A stretch of DNA of 47,882 nt, from NCBI GenBank assembly GCA_002491195.1, contig DKVL01000072.1, forward strand, positions 1-47,882. The letters are read 5' to 3'. The notes under the pieces are model-generated. The model did not search any database. It worked only from the letters and a program-made list of their open reading frames with translations, and was not told the DNA's origin. This DNA comes from Lachnospiraceae bacterium UBA7179. GTDB taxonomy: Bacteria; Bacillota; Clostridia; Lachnospirales; Lachnospiraceae. A program made the translations under genes and the position numbers. Positions 34,291 to 43,258 of this stretch are shown in pieces. The stretch's first letter is position 1, and every line of letters begins with the position of its first letter.

Positions 34291-34515
34291 TTATGCTATC
34301 GCAAGCCCGCTTACATAGCTCTCAAACTCATCGTTATATCCCGCATACTGCAGCGTCAGGATCGACCGGAAGTCCAGCCCCATCACGCCGATGATCGACT
34401 TGGCGTCCACGGTATAATGATTATAGGAAATGTCGATATCAAAATCGCATTTCGATGCCTCATTGACAAAATTCTGTACATCTGCAGGTGTCATCTTAAT
34501 TTTACGTTCTCTCAT
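34291..34515 (-). CDS. HPr-like protein lacking the active-site histidine
   Basis: A 74-residue protein resembling the phosphocarrier HPr. The block DAKSIIGVMGLD corresponds to the HPr regulatory Ser46 region, but the N-terminal GLHARPA loop is replaced (KMTPADVQNF), so the phosphorylatable His15 is missing. It cannot act as a sugar-transport phosphocarrier; a Crh-like regulatory role through the serine is possible (inference). ATG 34515 has AAAGGAAG upstream. A GTG at 34557, 10 nt after AGGAGG, would add 14 residues. Confidence 0.75.
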   Translation of the reverse strand: MRERKIKMTPADVQNFVNEASKCDFDIDISYNHYTVDAKSIIGVMGLDFRSILTLQYAGYNDEFESYVSGLAIA

Positions 34516-35037
34516 AATAACAGCTTCCTTTCCACACATAATCAGCAGCGTGATCACAAATCCGGTGCCTCCTATGTCTTACAACTGCAACTGTCTGATC
34601 CCTTTTCAATCACAGACATGTGCTTATAACATGCAATCGAAAAATGCGATCGAAATAGGGTGCCGGACAGTTACCTGATACACTGACCGCCTGTCATCGC
34701 CCGGCAAAGCAGGTTTTCGTCTCCCAGCGAACAGTGCATCTGTTACAACAAAACCGAGATACCTCTGTTTTCACGTATTATAGTATACAATATGATCAAA
34801 GTAAAGTTTTTTTGTCAGTACTTGACATTTTTCGTCGATTTCATATCCCTAACTTTTGTTATTGTATACATTTCTGATTTTTCTTGTGACATTTTTATAG
34901 TTTATTGTCGCCATTTTTTTCATTATTATACACTTTGCATCTAAATATTTTTTTGCCGATGTTATGTGATATACAAACATTTTCAACACAGCTTCATTTA
35001 TAAAACTCCTTTTTGTGTGCTTTTCTATGCGAACTTT
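34516..35037 (-). other. Gene-free stretch with promoter and structured leader of the HPr-like gene
   Basis: About 520 bp without a convincing gene. On the minus strand it holds a promoter (TTTACT 34805-34800, 17-bp spacer, TATAAT 34782-34777) and then a leader of more than 200 nt. Within the leader, TGCCGG ... CCGGCA and GACAG ... CTGTC around 34660-34720 could form a nested stem. I do not recognise a known riboswitch. The part between 34806 and 35037 is AT-rich and featureless. Confidence 0.45.
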
Positions 35038-36750
35038 TTAAGCAAGCAAGGACATTACTGCCTGATTTCTTTGATTTGCCTGTGTTAGCACGGATTGTCC
35101 TGACTGGGATAAAATATTGTAATTTGAATATCTTACCATTTCCTCCGCCATATTGGTATCACGGATCCGGGATTCGGCATGGGTTGTGTTCTCGATTACA
35201 TTTTCATTGTTCTGGTATGCGTGCTCCATCCTGTTTTGGATCGCACCGAAATAGCTTCGGTATTCGCTGACCTTTTTTAATGCATTGCTGACTTGAATAA
35301 TGGAACGGTCACAGGCTTTCTCTGTGAGAACGGAAATATTCTGGGCATCGTTAAATAAGCCACCCATAGAGGCGTCGACTAATTTAATGTAGAGACCTTT
35401 CCAAGCTTCGTTTGTGGACTGGATCCATACGCCGTCATCTCTCTTGCGTTGTGTACTTTGGTATGACGTATTTCCACCTGGTATCTCTGGTTTTGCAGTA
35501 GGATTATCATAAGTATAAACACTGTATGTGCCATCACTTGTTCCACTGGCATCTGTTAATTTGCCATCAACATATACATTGACCGTTCCATTAATTGTTC
35601 CAAATGTTGCAGCTGGTCCAATTGCAGTACCACTTTTTGACTTTGCTGTCACAACTCCGCCATCAATCCTTACTGTTCCATTTGATACAGCCCCTGAATA
35701 ATTTGTATAACTTCCTATTGCAACACCATTTGTCCCCTCTGATACAGCAAGAATGTTGCCACCGTGTATAGACACTGTCCCAGTATTCCCATTTGCATAA
35801 TTATCTCCGCTATTTCCAATACCAATTGATTGAAACGCCGATCCATATGCTGTAATATCTCCTCCATAAATATCAACCGAACCTTCACCATCAAATCCAA
35901 TTGCCGCATATGCATTATGAGCTTCCGCATGAATGGTGCCGCCATTGATTGTTATTTTAGCCGTACCATGGCCTAGCATGGAATCGCCACATGTGTCTCC
36001 GCCGCCTATAGCAAAATCACCACCACCATATGCATTTACAGTTCCGCCATTAATCGTAATGTTGGTATTATTTCCTCCCCCTATACATCCGCCTCCCATT
36101 CCAGTTTGTTCAGCAATGTTCGTATATACATTTACCGTCCCACTGTTAATTACAATTGTCCCACCATCCTCATGAAAATTACTTCCTATTCCATTCGAAC
36201 TGACAGTAGATGCTTCATTTCCATAAGAGACACCTTCATATATATTGCATCCATGCGCAATTAATGTAGAGGAGTTCGTACCATTAATAGTTAATTCCGC
36301 TCCACTTCCAACCTGAATCCCTGAGCCTGCAACATTATATGGTACATTATTCAATGAATCCGTAAATGTTTTATATCTATCCATCCCACCATTAAATTCA
36401 TTCGTATTGTAACAATTCAAGGAATTTCCAGCACCATGAAACGTAACCGCCGCCCCGATTCCACCCGAGTTAGCGGCTGTATATGCCGAATTATCTATCT
36501 TAACATTCGACACCGACAAACTTGTCCCTGCCGCACAGTCAATGGTAACATTCGTCAGACTCGTGTTTGCCAATGTCACATTACCACTTACATCAATCAC
36601 GCAATTGGCCACGTCCGCAATCTCATACTTCCCACTACCAAGTACATAATGCGTCTTACCATCTGCATCAACATAACTTGGATAACCTGATAAACCATTC
36701 AAAAGAAAAGGAAGATAAAAAAGACAAAGATCAGGATTTATGTCTGCCAT
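35038..36750 (-). pseudogene. Flagellin C-terminal domain fused to a beta-helix, N-terminal flagellin domain missing
   Basis: A 570-residue frame. The last 99 residues (472-570) are a clear flagellin D1/D0 C-terminus: ALKKVSEYRSYFGAIQNRMEH, AESRIRDTNMAEEMVRYS, LSQSGQSVLTQANQ, ending in MSLLA. Residues about 50-420 are a repetitive right-handed beta-helix, with turns of roughly 25-30 residues such as ITINGGTVNAYGGGDFAIGGG. A normal flagellin needs a conserved N-terminal helix domain, absent here: the frame opens MADINPDLCLFYLP, there is no ribosome-binding site before its ATG, and none of the 210 bp upstream encodes the missing part. It is either a 5'-truncated relic or a silent donor of a variable flagellin core. 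A novel non-filament protein is less likely. Confidence 0.75.
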
Positions 36751-36884
36751 ACCTTAGCGATGACATATCTAGGAAATCGTTTGGACTGAACGTTTGAGAT
36801 CAGCAGATGTAATCAATTTGACACCCACAGGCGAAGAGAAATGAATATAAATCACCAAAAACAAAAATAATTTTGTGATATGGG

Positions 36885-36914
36885 TTGTATTTTTCCAAAC
36901 GCATAGTATATAAT
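36885..36914 (+). promoter_or_regulatory. Promoter of the AAA ATPase gene
   Basis: TTGTAT (36885-36890), an 18-bp spacer and a perfect TATAAT (36909-36914) lie 55 bp before the ATG at 36970. The rest of the 36751-36969 gap shows nothing else. Confidence 0.6.
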
Positions 36915-36969
36915 AAAAATGTGATCATGATACACAATAACTCTAATAAAAGTGTGAAGGAATGCATCT

Positions 36970-38295
36970 ATGGAACGTTTGATTTTGAATAAGCTGCTGG
37001 ATTGGAAAAATTCACCCTACCGCAAACCGTTGATCCTAAAGGGTGTGCGTCAGGTGGGTAAAACCTGGGTCCTCAAAGAATTCGGCAGACGTTATTATGA
37101 AAATACAGCCTACTTTAACTTTGATGAAAACGAAGAATATAAGCAGTTTTTTGAAACCACCAAGGATGTAGACCGCATTCTACAAAACCTGATGCTGGCC
37201 AGTGGTCAAAAGATCCTCCCAGAAAAGACGCTCATTATCTTTGACGAGGTACAGGACTGCCCCAAGGTTATCAACTCCATGAAATATTTCTGCGAGAATG
37301 CCCCGCAGTACCATATTGCCTGCGCCGGTTCTCTGCTGGGCATTGCGCTGGCGAAGCCATCCTCCTTCCCGGTAGGCAAGGTCAACTTCATGCAGATCGA
37401 TCCCATGACCTTCACGGAATTCCTGCTTGCCAACGGCGACGAAAACCTGGCCAGGTATCTGGAGCACGTGGATATCATCGAGCCGATTCCCGATGCCTTT
37501 TTCAATCCGCTCTATGAAAAATTGAAGATGTACTATGTTACCGGAGGCATGCCGGAGCCTGTTCTCATGTGGACAGAAGCGCGGGATGTCTCCGCCATGC
37601 AGGAAGCTCTGTCTGGGATTATCAGTGCCTATGAGCGTGACTTTGCCAAGCACCCCAATATCAGCGAGTTTCCGAAGATCTCTATGATCTGGAAGTCCAT
37701 ACCGTCCCAGCTGGCAAGGGAAAATAAGAAGTTTCTCTACAAGGTTGTCAAAGAGGGCGCAAGAGCCCGGGAATATGAAGATGCTTTGCAGTGGCTGGTG
37801 GATGCCAGACTGGTGTATAAGATCTACCGCAGCACTGCTCCCAGCCTGCCGGTGGCTGCCTACGACGACCTGTCTGCATTTAAGATCTATCTGGTGGATG
37901 TGGGGCTGCTCCGTCGCCTTGCCCAGCTGGCTCCTACAGCCTTCGGAGAAGGCAATCGTTTGTTCACCGAGTTCAAAGGTACACTGACTGAGAACTTTGT
38001 GCTACAGACCTTAATCACGCAGTTTGAAGTGGTTCCCCGGTACTGGAGCCAGCATAATCCGCCCTATGAGATAGATTTCCTTATCCAGCGGGAGAATGAT
38101 ATTTTCCCTATAGAGGTTAAGTCCGAGGCCAACACCACCAGCAGGAGCCTAAAGAAATTCAAAGAGCTGTTCCCGAATCAAGTCAAGCTCCGTGTACGGT
38201 TCTCGCTGGACAATTTGAAGTTGGACGATGATGTGTTGAATATTCCACTGTTTATGGCTGACCAGACGGATCGGCTGATTGGACTGGCCCTGTAA
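36970..38295 (+). CDS. AAA ATPase with DUF4143 domain
   Basis: A 441-residue protein of the common ATPase family with a DUF4143-type C-terminal domain. Walker A is KGVRQVGKTWVLKEF (about 24-38), Walker B LIIFDEVQDC, and sensor region IACAGSLLGIALA; the C-terminal part contains the PD-(D/E)XK-like DFLIQRENDIFPIEVKSE. Such genes are frequent, mobile, single-gene accessory loci of unknown function. GAAGGA precedes the start. It has its own promoter and lies divergently from the broken flagellin. Confidence 0.88.
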   Translation: MERLILNKLLDWKNSPYRKPLILKGVRQVGKTWVLKEFGRRYYENTAYFNFDENEEYKQFFETTKDVDRILQNLMLASGQKILPEKTLIIFDEVQDCPKVINSMKYFCENAPQYHIACAGSLLGIALAKPSSFPVGKVNFMQIDPMTFTEFLLANGDENLARYLEHVDIIEPIPDAFFNPLYEKLKMYYVTGGMPEPVLMWTEARDVSAMQEALSGIISAYERDFAKHPNISEFPKISMIWKSIPSQLARENKKFLYKVVKEGARAREYEDALQWLVDARLVYKIYRSTAPSLPVAAYDDLSAFKIYLVDVGLLRRLAQLAPTAFGEGNRLFTEFKGTLTENFVLQTLITQFEVVPRYWSQHNPPYEIDFLIQRENDIFPIEVKSEANTTSRSLKKFKELFPNQVKLRVRFSLDNLKLDDDVLNIPLFMADQTDRLIGLAL

Positions 38296-38569
38296 CTGCC
38301 AGCTCTTTCCCTTTTTTGCACTACATTGATCAGTATGGCCATGATATGTTTGATGGCCATCTGTGGAAAGAGATGGCACAATTTGAAGTAACTTTGGTAA
38401 AATTTCAAATTTGGTCATTTAAAGTACAATGAATGAAGTTTTTGAAAGGTGATATTTTGATTTGTTACGAGCCATTCTGGAGAACTCACTATTACGTTGG
38501 AACGGGTTCATCAGAAACTATTCTTCCCCTACACCATTAGCCAAAGTAAAAACCCAATAATACCCCTTA
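38296..38569. other. Gene-free gap with possible gene remnants
   Basis: No intact gene. Two short frames look like relics: one ending 38429-38431 (GHDMFDGHLWKEMAQFEV in part), and one after AAAGGTG near 38450 reading MICYEPFWRT, which recalls the start of small XRE-type regulators (YxPFWxTL) before losing similarity. Both are weak. Confidence 0.25.
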
Positions 38570-39115
38570 TCAATCTACCCATTTAAACCGCAGCTTATAG
38601 CGGCTGTACTGGTCATAGCGCAGATAGTTCTCCTTCTGCAGTCTGCCGATCACAATATATGGCATTACATTTTGTGATGCCGCGAACCGTTCTATTGATT
38701 CGATCGTAAAATCATTTTCTGCCACAAACAACTGGTACTGACTTGGATCAAGCAGTTTATCGCAGGCAAATAGATCAGCCCGCTTTTCCTTTTCCTTGTC
38801 ACTGCCATCATCTAAAAACCTGGCATTCCTCCCCACATCCCCGTTTACAATATGTCCGATCTCGTGAAACAGCAAAAACCAGAAAATATCTGCGTAAGCG
38901 CCTCGTATTGTCACGATCATCTGGTATATGCCATCCCTCTTTTTTAACAGATATCCCTGCACTGGCGCCCCACGGAAATGAGCTGTAACAGAAAAATCAA
39001 TTCCATACTTTTTCATCACATTTCGTAAATCCATCTGAATATCTGCCCGCGCAGCCAGTCGATCCATATGCTTTTTTATCGTTCTCACCCAATCGGCAGG
39101 CAGTTCCTTCTGCAT
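38570..39115 (-). CDS. ImmA/IrrE-type metallopeptidase domain, truncated and fused to a HigB-like N-terminus
   Basis: A 181-residue frame. Residues about 28-181 match the C-terminal half of HigA-type XRE-ImmA/IrrE proteins: HFRGAPVQGYL, YADIFWFLLFHEIGHIVNGD with the zinc motif HEIGH at 84-88, a third-ligand region EKEKRADLFACD, and PYIVIGRLQKE. The HTH domain such proteins normally carry is missing. Upstream, in frame without a stop for 21 codons (to 39178), the sequence reads DIKVTYANSRVEKYF and runs into TDYKKMQKELPADWVRTIKKHMDRLAA, which resembles the start of a HigB/RelE-family toxin. The locus looks like an in-frame deletion joining higB 5' to higA-immA 3'. No normal start codon remains for the fused frame, so 39115 is nominal. 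Confidence 0.65.
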   Translation of the reverse strand: MQKELPADWVRTIKKHMDRLAARADIQMDLRNVMKKYGIDFSVTAHFRGAPVQGYLLKKRDGIYQMIVTIRGAYADIFWFLLFHEIGHIVNGDVGRNARFLDDGSDKEKEKRADLFACDKLLDPSQYQLFVAENDFTIESIERFAASQNVMPYIVIGRLQKENYLRYDQYSRYKLRFKWVD

Positions 39116-39178
39116 TTTCTTATAATCAGTGAAGTATTTTTCTACCCTGCTATTGGCGTATGTAACCTTAATGTCCCA

Positions 39179-39496
39179 TCACCACCAATCAATTAACTAT
39201 TTGGTTAATATTACTATACTAAATTATTTAATTTGTGTCTACGTACTCTTTTCATCATCTTCCAATTTATGACCATTTCCCCGTCGAAGAGAAAACGACA
39301 ATTATTGCATTAAAACATAACACTTTTTGGCTTGCATTTTATATGATTTCAGCTATACTAAAACGTAACCGCTCGAACATACTACCCAAATTACAACCAT
39401 GCGTTCCAGATCGTTTTCGAACACGATCCGGCAAAAAACAGGGAACCGCCGCAGACTGTCCCGCAGCGGTTCCTAAGAAAAATGAGGTACATAACT
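39179..39496. other. Gene-free stretch between the toxin-antitoxin relic and the ABC exporter
   Basis: About 318 bp. It holds the promoter and dyad of the relic and, near 39443-39474, a hairpin GGAACCGC / GCGGTTCC just before the ABC transporter start. There is no T-run, so it is more likely a 5'-leader structure than a terminator. No gene is seen. Confidence 0.5.
39193..39241 (-). promoter_or_regulatory. Promoter and dyad of the former toxin-antitoxin locus
   Basis: On the minus strand TAGACA (39241-39236), a 17-bp spacer and TATAGT (39218-39213) form a promoter. A dyad TTAAC-N6-GTTAA (39193-39208) lies at the expected start of transcription, like a HigA-type autorepressor operator. Confidence 0.55.
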
Positions 39497-41278
39497 ATGA
39501 CTGCCATGAAATGGTTCTACTCTTTTCTCAAAAAGCACAATCGAAGTATGGCGCTGGGACTTGTGATGGTCACGGTGATCTCAATCCTTGCCATCGTCAA
39601 GCCAATTGTCTCCGGTTCCATCGTCGACGACGTCATCACTGCCGGAAATTATGACCTGCTGCCAAAGCTGATCGCGCTGCTGGTCATCATCACAGTCCTG
39701 CGGGGGCTGCTGCGCTACTGGTCCCAGGTCATCTTCGAGACCTGCTCGCAGGATGTGCTGTATTCCATGCGCGACACCGTCTACCGCAAACTGCTGCAGG
39801 AGGACTTTAACTTCTATAATAAGAAGCGGACCGGCGACCTTTTGAGCCGTCAGACTGGTGACATGGACGCCATACGGCATTTCATAGCATTTGTTATCTA
39901 TCAGGTGTATGAAAATGTCTTCCTGTTCTTCTTTGCGCTGATCATGATCTTCACTGTCAGCTGGAAACTTGCACTCTGCATGTGCGCTGTGCTGCCCTTC
40001 GCGCTGTTTGTGACGTTAAGCCAGACCAGGGAGGGCCGCCCGCGCTTCCAGAAGATCCGCGACCAGTTCTCCTCCCTCAACACCTTCGTGCAGGAGAATG
40101 TCAGCGGAAACCGTGTGGTCAAGGCGTTCTCCAAGGAAGACTATGAAATCGGAAAATTTAATAAGGAAAATGACGCCTACCGTGACGCCGAGCTTGCCGC
40201 CGCGGAAATCTGGACAAAATATGTCCCGCAGTTCGAATTTCTCTCCAACATGCTCACTGTGATCCTGATGCTGGTCGGCAGTATCATGGTCATTCAGGGC
40301 AGTATGACACTTGGTAACTACGTGACGATCAACGGCTATCTCTGGATGCTCATGAACCCGCTGCGCCAGATTGGCTGGCGGATCAATGATATCCAGCGCT
40401 TCACGACCTCCGTGGAAAAAATCTATGCCACCTATAGCGAGGAGCCAAAAGTAAAGCACCCGGCGAAGCCAATCCCCTGCCAAAAGCTTCAGGGGGATGT
40501 CGAGTTTCGGAATGTATCCTACAGTGCCGATGACGAGGATATTATCCACAATGTCAGTTTCAAGGTAAAGAGCGGCCAGACAGTTGGCATCCTCGGCTCA
40601 ACCGGCTCCGGCAAATCCACCATCATGAACCTGCTCTGCCGGTTCTATGATGTGACTGACGGGGAAGTGCTGGTAGATGGCAGAAACGTGAAAGATTTGG
40701 ACCTCTACAATCTCCGCCAGAATATCGGTATGGCGATGCAGGACGTCTTTCTCTTCTCAGACACAGTCGAGGGCAATATCGCCTACAGCAAGCCGGACTG
40801 TCCTTTTGAGGCAGTTCAAAAGGCGGCTGTCATGGCGGATGCCGACGGCTTTATCCGCGAGATGCCTGACGGCTATGACACGATTGTCGGGGAGCGCGGC
40901 GTAGGACTCTCCGGCGGGCAGAAACAACGCATTTCACTGGCAAGGGCGCTCTTAAAAGAGCCGTCGATCCTGATCCTCGACGACACAACCTCCGCCGTCG
41001 ATATGGAGACCGAAAGCTACATCCAGCAGCAGCTGAACAACATTGATCACGCCTGCACGATCTTTGTTGTCGCTTACCGCATCTCCTCCATCAAGGATTC
41101 TGACTTAATCCTGGTTCTGAATGACGGAAGGATTGTGGAACAGGGCACACACGATGAGCTTCTCAAAAATAACGGCTATTATGCCACAGTATTCCGCCAT
41201 CAGTACGGCGAGTTTGAAAAATATGTCGATGAGATCAGCCAGAACCAGAAAGGTGGTGAGAAATATGGCACGCAATAA
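39497..41278 (+). CDS. Heterodimeric ABC exporter, half with degenerate ATP site
   Basis: A 593-residue type IV ABC half-transporter. Six membrane helices (about 15-310) precede an ATPase with Walker A GSTGSGKST, a perfect signature LSGGQKQR, but Walker B followed by Asp (ILILDDTTS) instead of Glu, and Tyr in place of the switch His (VVAYRIS). Its own ATP site is therefore non-canonical. Start: an in-frame ATG at 39482 exists, but GAGGT 8 nt before ATG 39497 makes the latter likelier. It overlaps the next gene by 14 bp. Partner and site pattern resemble BmrCD/TM287-288 drug exporters; the substrate is unknown. Confidence 0.92.
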   Translation: MTAMKWFYSFLKKHNRSMALGLVMVTVISILAIVKPIVSGSIVDDVITAGNYDLLPKLIALLVIITVLRGLLRYWSQVIFETCSQDVLYSMRDTVYRKLLQEDFNFYNKKRTGDLLSRQTGDMDAIRHFIAFVIYQVYENVFLFFFALIMIFTVSWKLALCMCAVLPFALFVTLSQTREGRPRFQKIRDQFSSLNTFVQENVSGNRVVKAFSKEDYEIGKFNKENDAYRDAELAAAEIWTKYVPQFEFLSNMLTVILMLVGSIMVIQGSMTLGNYVTINGYLWMLMNPLRQIGWRINDIQRFTTSVEKIYATYSEEPKVKHPAKPIPCQKLQGDVEFRNVSYSADDEDIIHNVSFKVKSGQTVGILGSTGSGKSTIMNLLCRFYDVTDGEVLVDGRNVKDLDLYNLRQNIGMAMQDVFLFSDTVEGNIAYSKPDCPFEAVQKAAVMADADGFIREMPDGYDTIVGERGVGLSGGQKQRISLARALLKEPSILILDDTTSAVDMETESYIQQQLNNIDHACTIFVVAYRISSIKDSDLILVLNDGRIVEQGTHDELLKNNGYYATVFRHQYGEFEKYVDEISQNQKGGEKYGTQ

Positions 41279-43055
41279 ATACGATATTGACGAAGTAATG
41301 GAAGATAAATTTGACTTCAACCAGCTCAAACGGGTATTTCAATATGTAAAGCCCTACCGGGGGCAGCTCGCCTTCGCACTGTTCCTGATGCTGTCCTCCT
41401 CCGCGCTGACCATGCTCTTCCCGATGTTTATCAGCGAGATTATGGACACTTATATCCCCGCAAAAAATATCCGGGCGATTGTCATGATCACTTTAATATC
41501 ACTTGTTATTGTTTTATATACCTGTGTGTGCATCCGCCTCAAGATACGCATCACCAGCCGTATTGGCCAGGCTGTCGTACACCAGCTGCGCTCCGATATC
41601 TTCTGTCATCTGCAGGAGCTTCCGTTTGCGTACTATGACGACCGTCCCCACGGAAAGATACAGGTGCGCGTGGTCAACTATGTGAACAGCTTAAGCGACC
41701 TGCTCTCAAATGGTATTATCAACACGATCACTGACATGTGTAATTTAATTTTTATCCTGATCTTCATGTTCCTGCTGCATGTCAGACTCACACTGATCTG
41801 TCTGTGCGGACTGCCTGTGCTCTTTGCTGTCATTGTATTTGTAAAGAGACGCCAGCGGCGCGCATGGCAGATCCAGAGCAACAAACAGTCCAACCTCACC
41901 GCCTATATCGCGGAGAGTATCAATGGCATCCGTGTCACACAGTCCTTTGTGCGCGAGCGGGAAAACACTTCGATCTTTAACCACCTGAGTGCCAGCTACC
42001 GCAGCGCATGGATGCGCGCCGTCAAATACAATTTTATCATGTGGCCCTGCATTGATTCGATCTCGACGGTCACGACAGCCTTTATCTATGTGATTGGCAT
42101 TGGCTGGATCTCGGGAGAAATCTACGGTGTGACAGTCGGCATCCTGATCGCGTTTACCTCCTACATCTCGCGATTCTGGGAACCGATCAATACACTCGCT
42201 TCCTTTTACAATTCGCTGCTCACTGCCATCGCCTACTTGGAACGCATCTTTGAGACAATCGATGAGCCAGTCAATGTAAAGGATTCCGAGAACGCAGTGC
42301 CGATGCCGCCCATCAACGGCAAGGTCGAATTTCAGGATGTATGTTTCAGCTATGAGGACGGTGTGCAGATCCTGAATAAAGTGAACTTCACCGCAAACCC
42401 CGGCGACACTTACGCCATCGTAGGTCCCACCGGAGCCGGCAAATCAACCATTGTCAATCTCATCAGCCGTTTCTACAATGTAGATTCCGGCAAAATACTG
42501 ATCGACGGCACCGACATCTCCGGCGTAACCTTGAAATCGCTGCGCAAACAGATGGGGATCATGATGCAGGACAGCTTTATCTTCTCCGGTACGATTATGG
42601 ATAACATACGTTATGGAAATCTGACTGCTACAGACGAGGAGGTCATTGCTGCCGCCAAGACCGTATGTGCACACGACTTTATCATGGAAATGGAAAACGG
42701 TTACCAGACACAGGTCAACGAGCGCGGAAGCCGCCTCTCGGCAGGTCAGAGACAGCTCATCAGCTTCGCGCGGGCGCTGTTGGAAAATCCGGCAATCCTG
42801 ATTCTCGACGAAGCGACCTCAAGCATTGACACGGAGACGGAAATCCTGCTGCAAAAAGGGTTAAACAGACTGTTGGAGGGACGCACTTCCTTCATCATTG
42901 CCCATAGACTTTCAACGATCAAAAACGCAAACTGCATCATGTATGTCGACAAGGGAAATATCCTCGAAGCCGGCACACACGACGAACTGCTGGCACAGAA
43001 AGGTGAGTACTACAAATTATTCATGTCACAGTACGATTTTCTTGTGGCAAAATAA
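41265..43055 (+). CDS. Heterodimeric ABC exporter, half with catalytic Walker B
   Basis: A 596-residue half-transporter with six helices (about 25-320) and an ATPase with Walker A GPTGAGKST, Walker B plus catalytic Glu (ILILDEATS) and switch His (IIAHRLS). Its signature is altered to LSAGQRQL. Together with the upstream partner, one composite site has every canonical residue (this Walker B and His, partner LSGGQ) and the other is degenerate. ATG 41265 follows AGGTGGTGAG inside the end of the first gene; the longer frame from 41121 is not real. The tight overlap indicates coupled translation in equal amounts. Confidence 0.93.
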   Translation: MARNKYDIDEVMEDKFDFNQLKRVFQYVKPYRGQLAFALFLMLSSSALTMLFPMFISEIMDTYIPAKNIRAIVMITLISLVIVLYTCVCIRLKIRITSRIGQAVVHQLRSDIFCHLQELPFAYYDDRPHGKIQVRVVNYVNSLSDLLSNGIINTITDMCNLIFILIFMFLLHVRLTLICLCGLPVLFAVIVFVKRRQRRAWQIQSNKQSNLTAYIAESINGIRVTQSFVRERENTSIFNHLSASYRSAWMRAVKYNFIMWPCIDSISTVTTAFIYVIGIGWISGEIYGVTVGILIAFTSYISRFWEPINTLASFYNSLLTAIAYLERIFETIDEPVNVKDSENAVPMPPINGKVEFQDVCFSYEDGVQILNKVNFTANPGDTYAIVGPTGAGKSTIVNLISRFYNVDSGKILIDGTDISGVTLKSLRKQMGIMMQDSFIFSGTIMDNIRYGNLTATDEEVIAAAKTVCAHDFIMEMENGYQTQVNERGSRLSAGQRQLISFARALLENPAILILDEATSSIDTETEILLQKGLNRLLEGRTSFIIAHRLSTIKNANCIMYVDKGNILEAGTHDELLAQKGEYYKLFMSQYDFLVAK

Positions 43056-43083
43056 AGACTTGTCAATCAAATTTCTAATGATC

Positions 43084-43199
43084 GAGCAGGGAAGATTTTC
43101 CCCTGCTCGCGCGCGGCCCGTGCGTCACGTTAGTGACATATTTCCTCTACACGGGCCTGTGCATAAAAAACAGGTGTATTGTAAATACACCTGTTTTTT
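43084..43199. terminator. Three consecutive hairpins between convergent genes
   Basis: First, GAGCAGGG / CCCTGCTC at 43084-43108. Second, GGCCCGTG / CACGGGCC at 43115-43157 with an inner TCAC/GTGA stem. Third, a perfect 16-bp stem at 43165-43199 flanked by A6 and T6, a classic bidirectional terminator for the ABC and MATE genes. Confidence 0.9.
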
Positions 43200-43258
43200 A
43201 TGCACACAAGTAAACACAGACCCGCGCACAAAACAATCAGCTAAGACAACACATACGC

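Noticed and set aside
34640..34740. Cyclic-di-GMP or other known riboswitch
   Set aside because: The conserved core motifs of the riboswitch classes I know are not present; only generic stem potential is visible.
41121..43055. 644-residue start for the second ABC half
   Set aside because: The extension is the shadow of the first ABC gene's end; the ribosome-binding site points to 41265.
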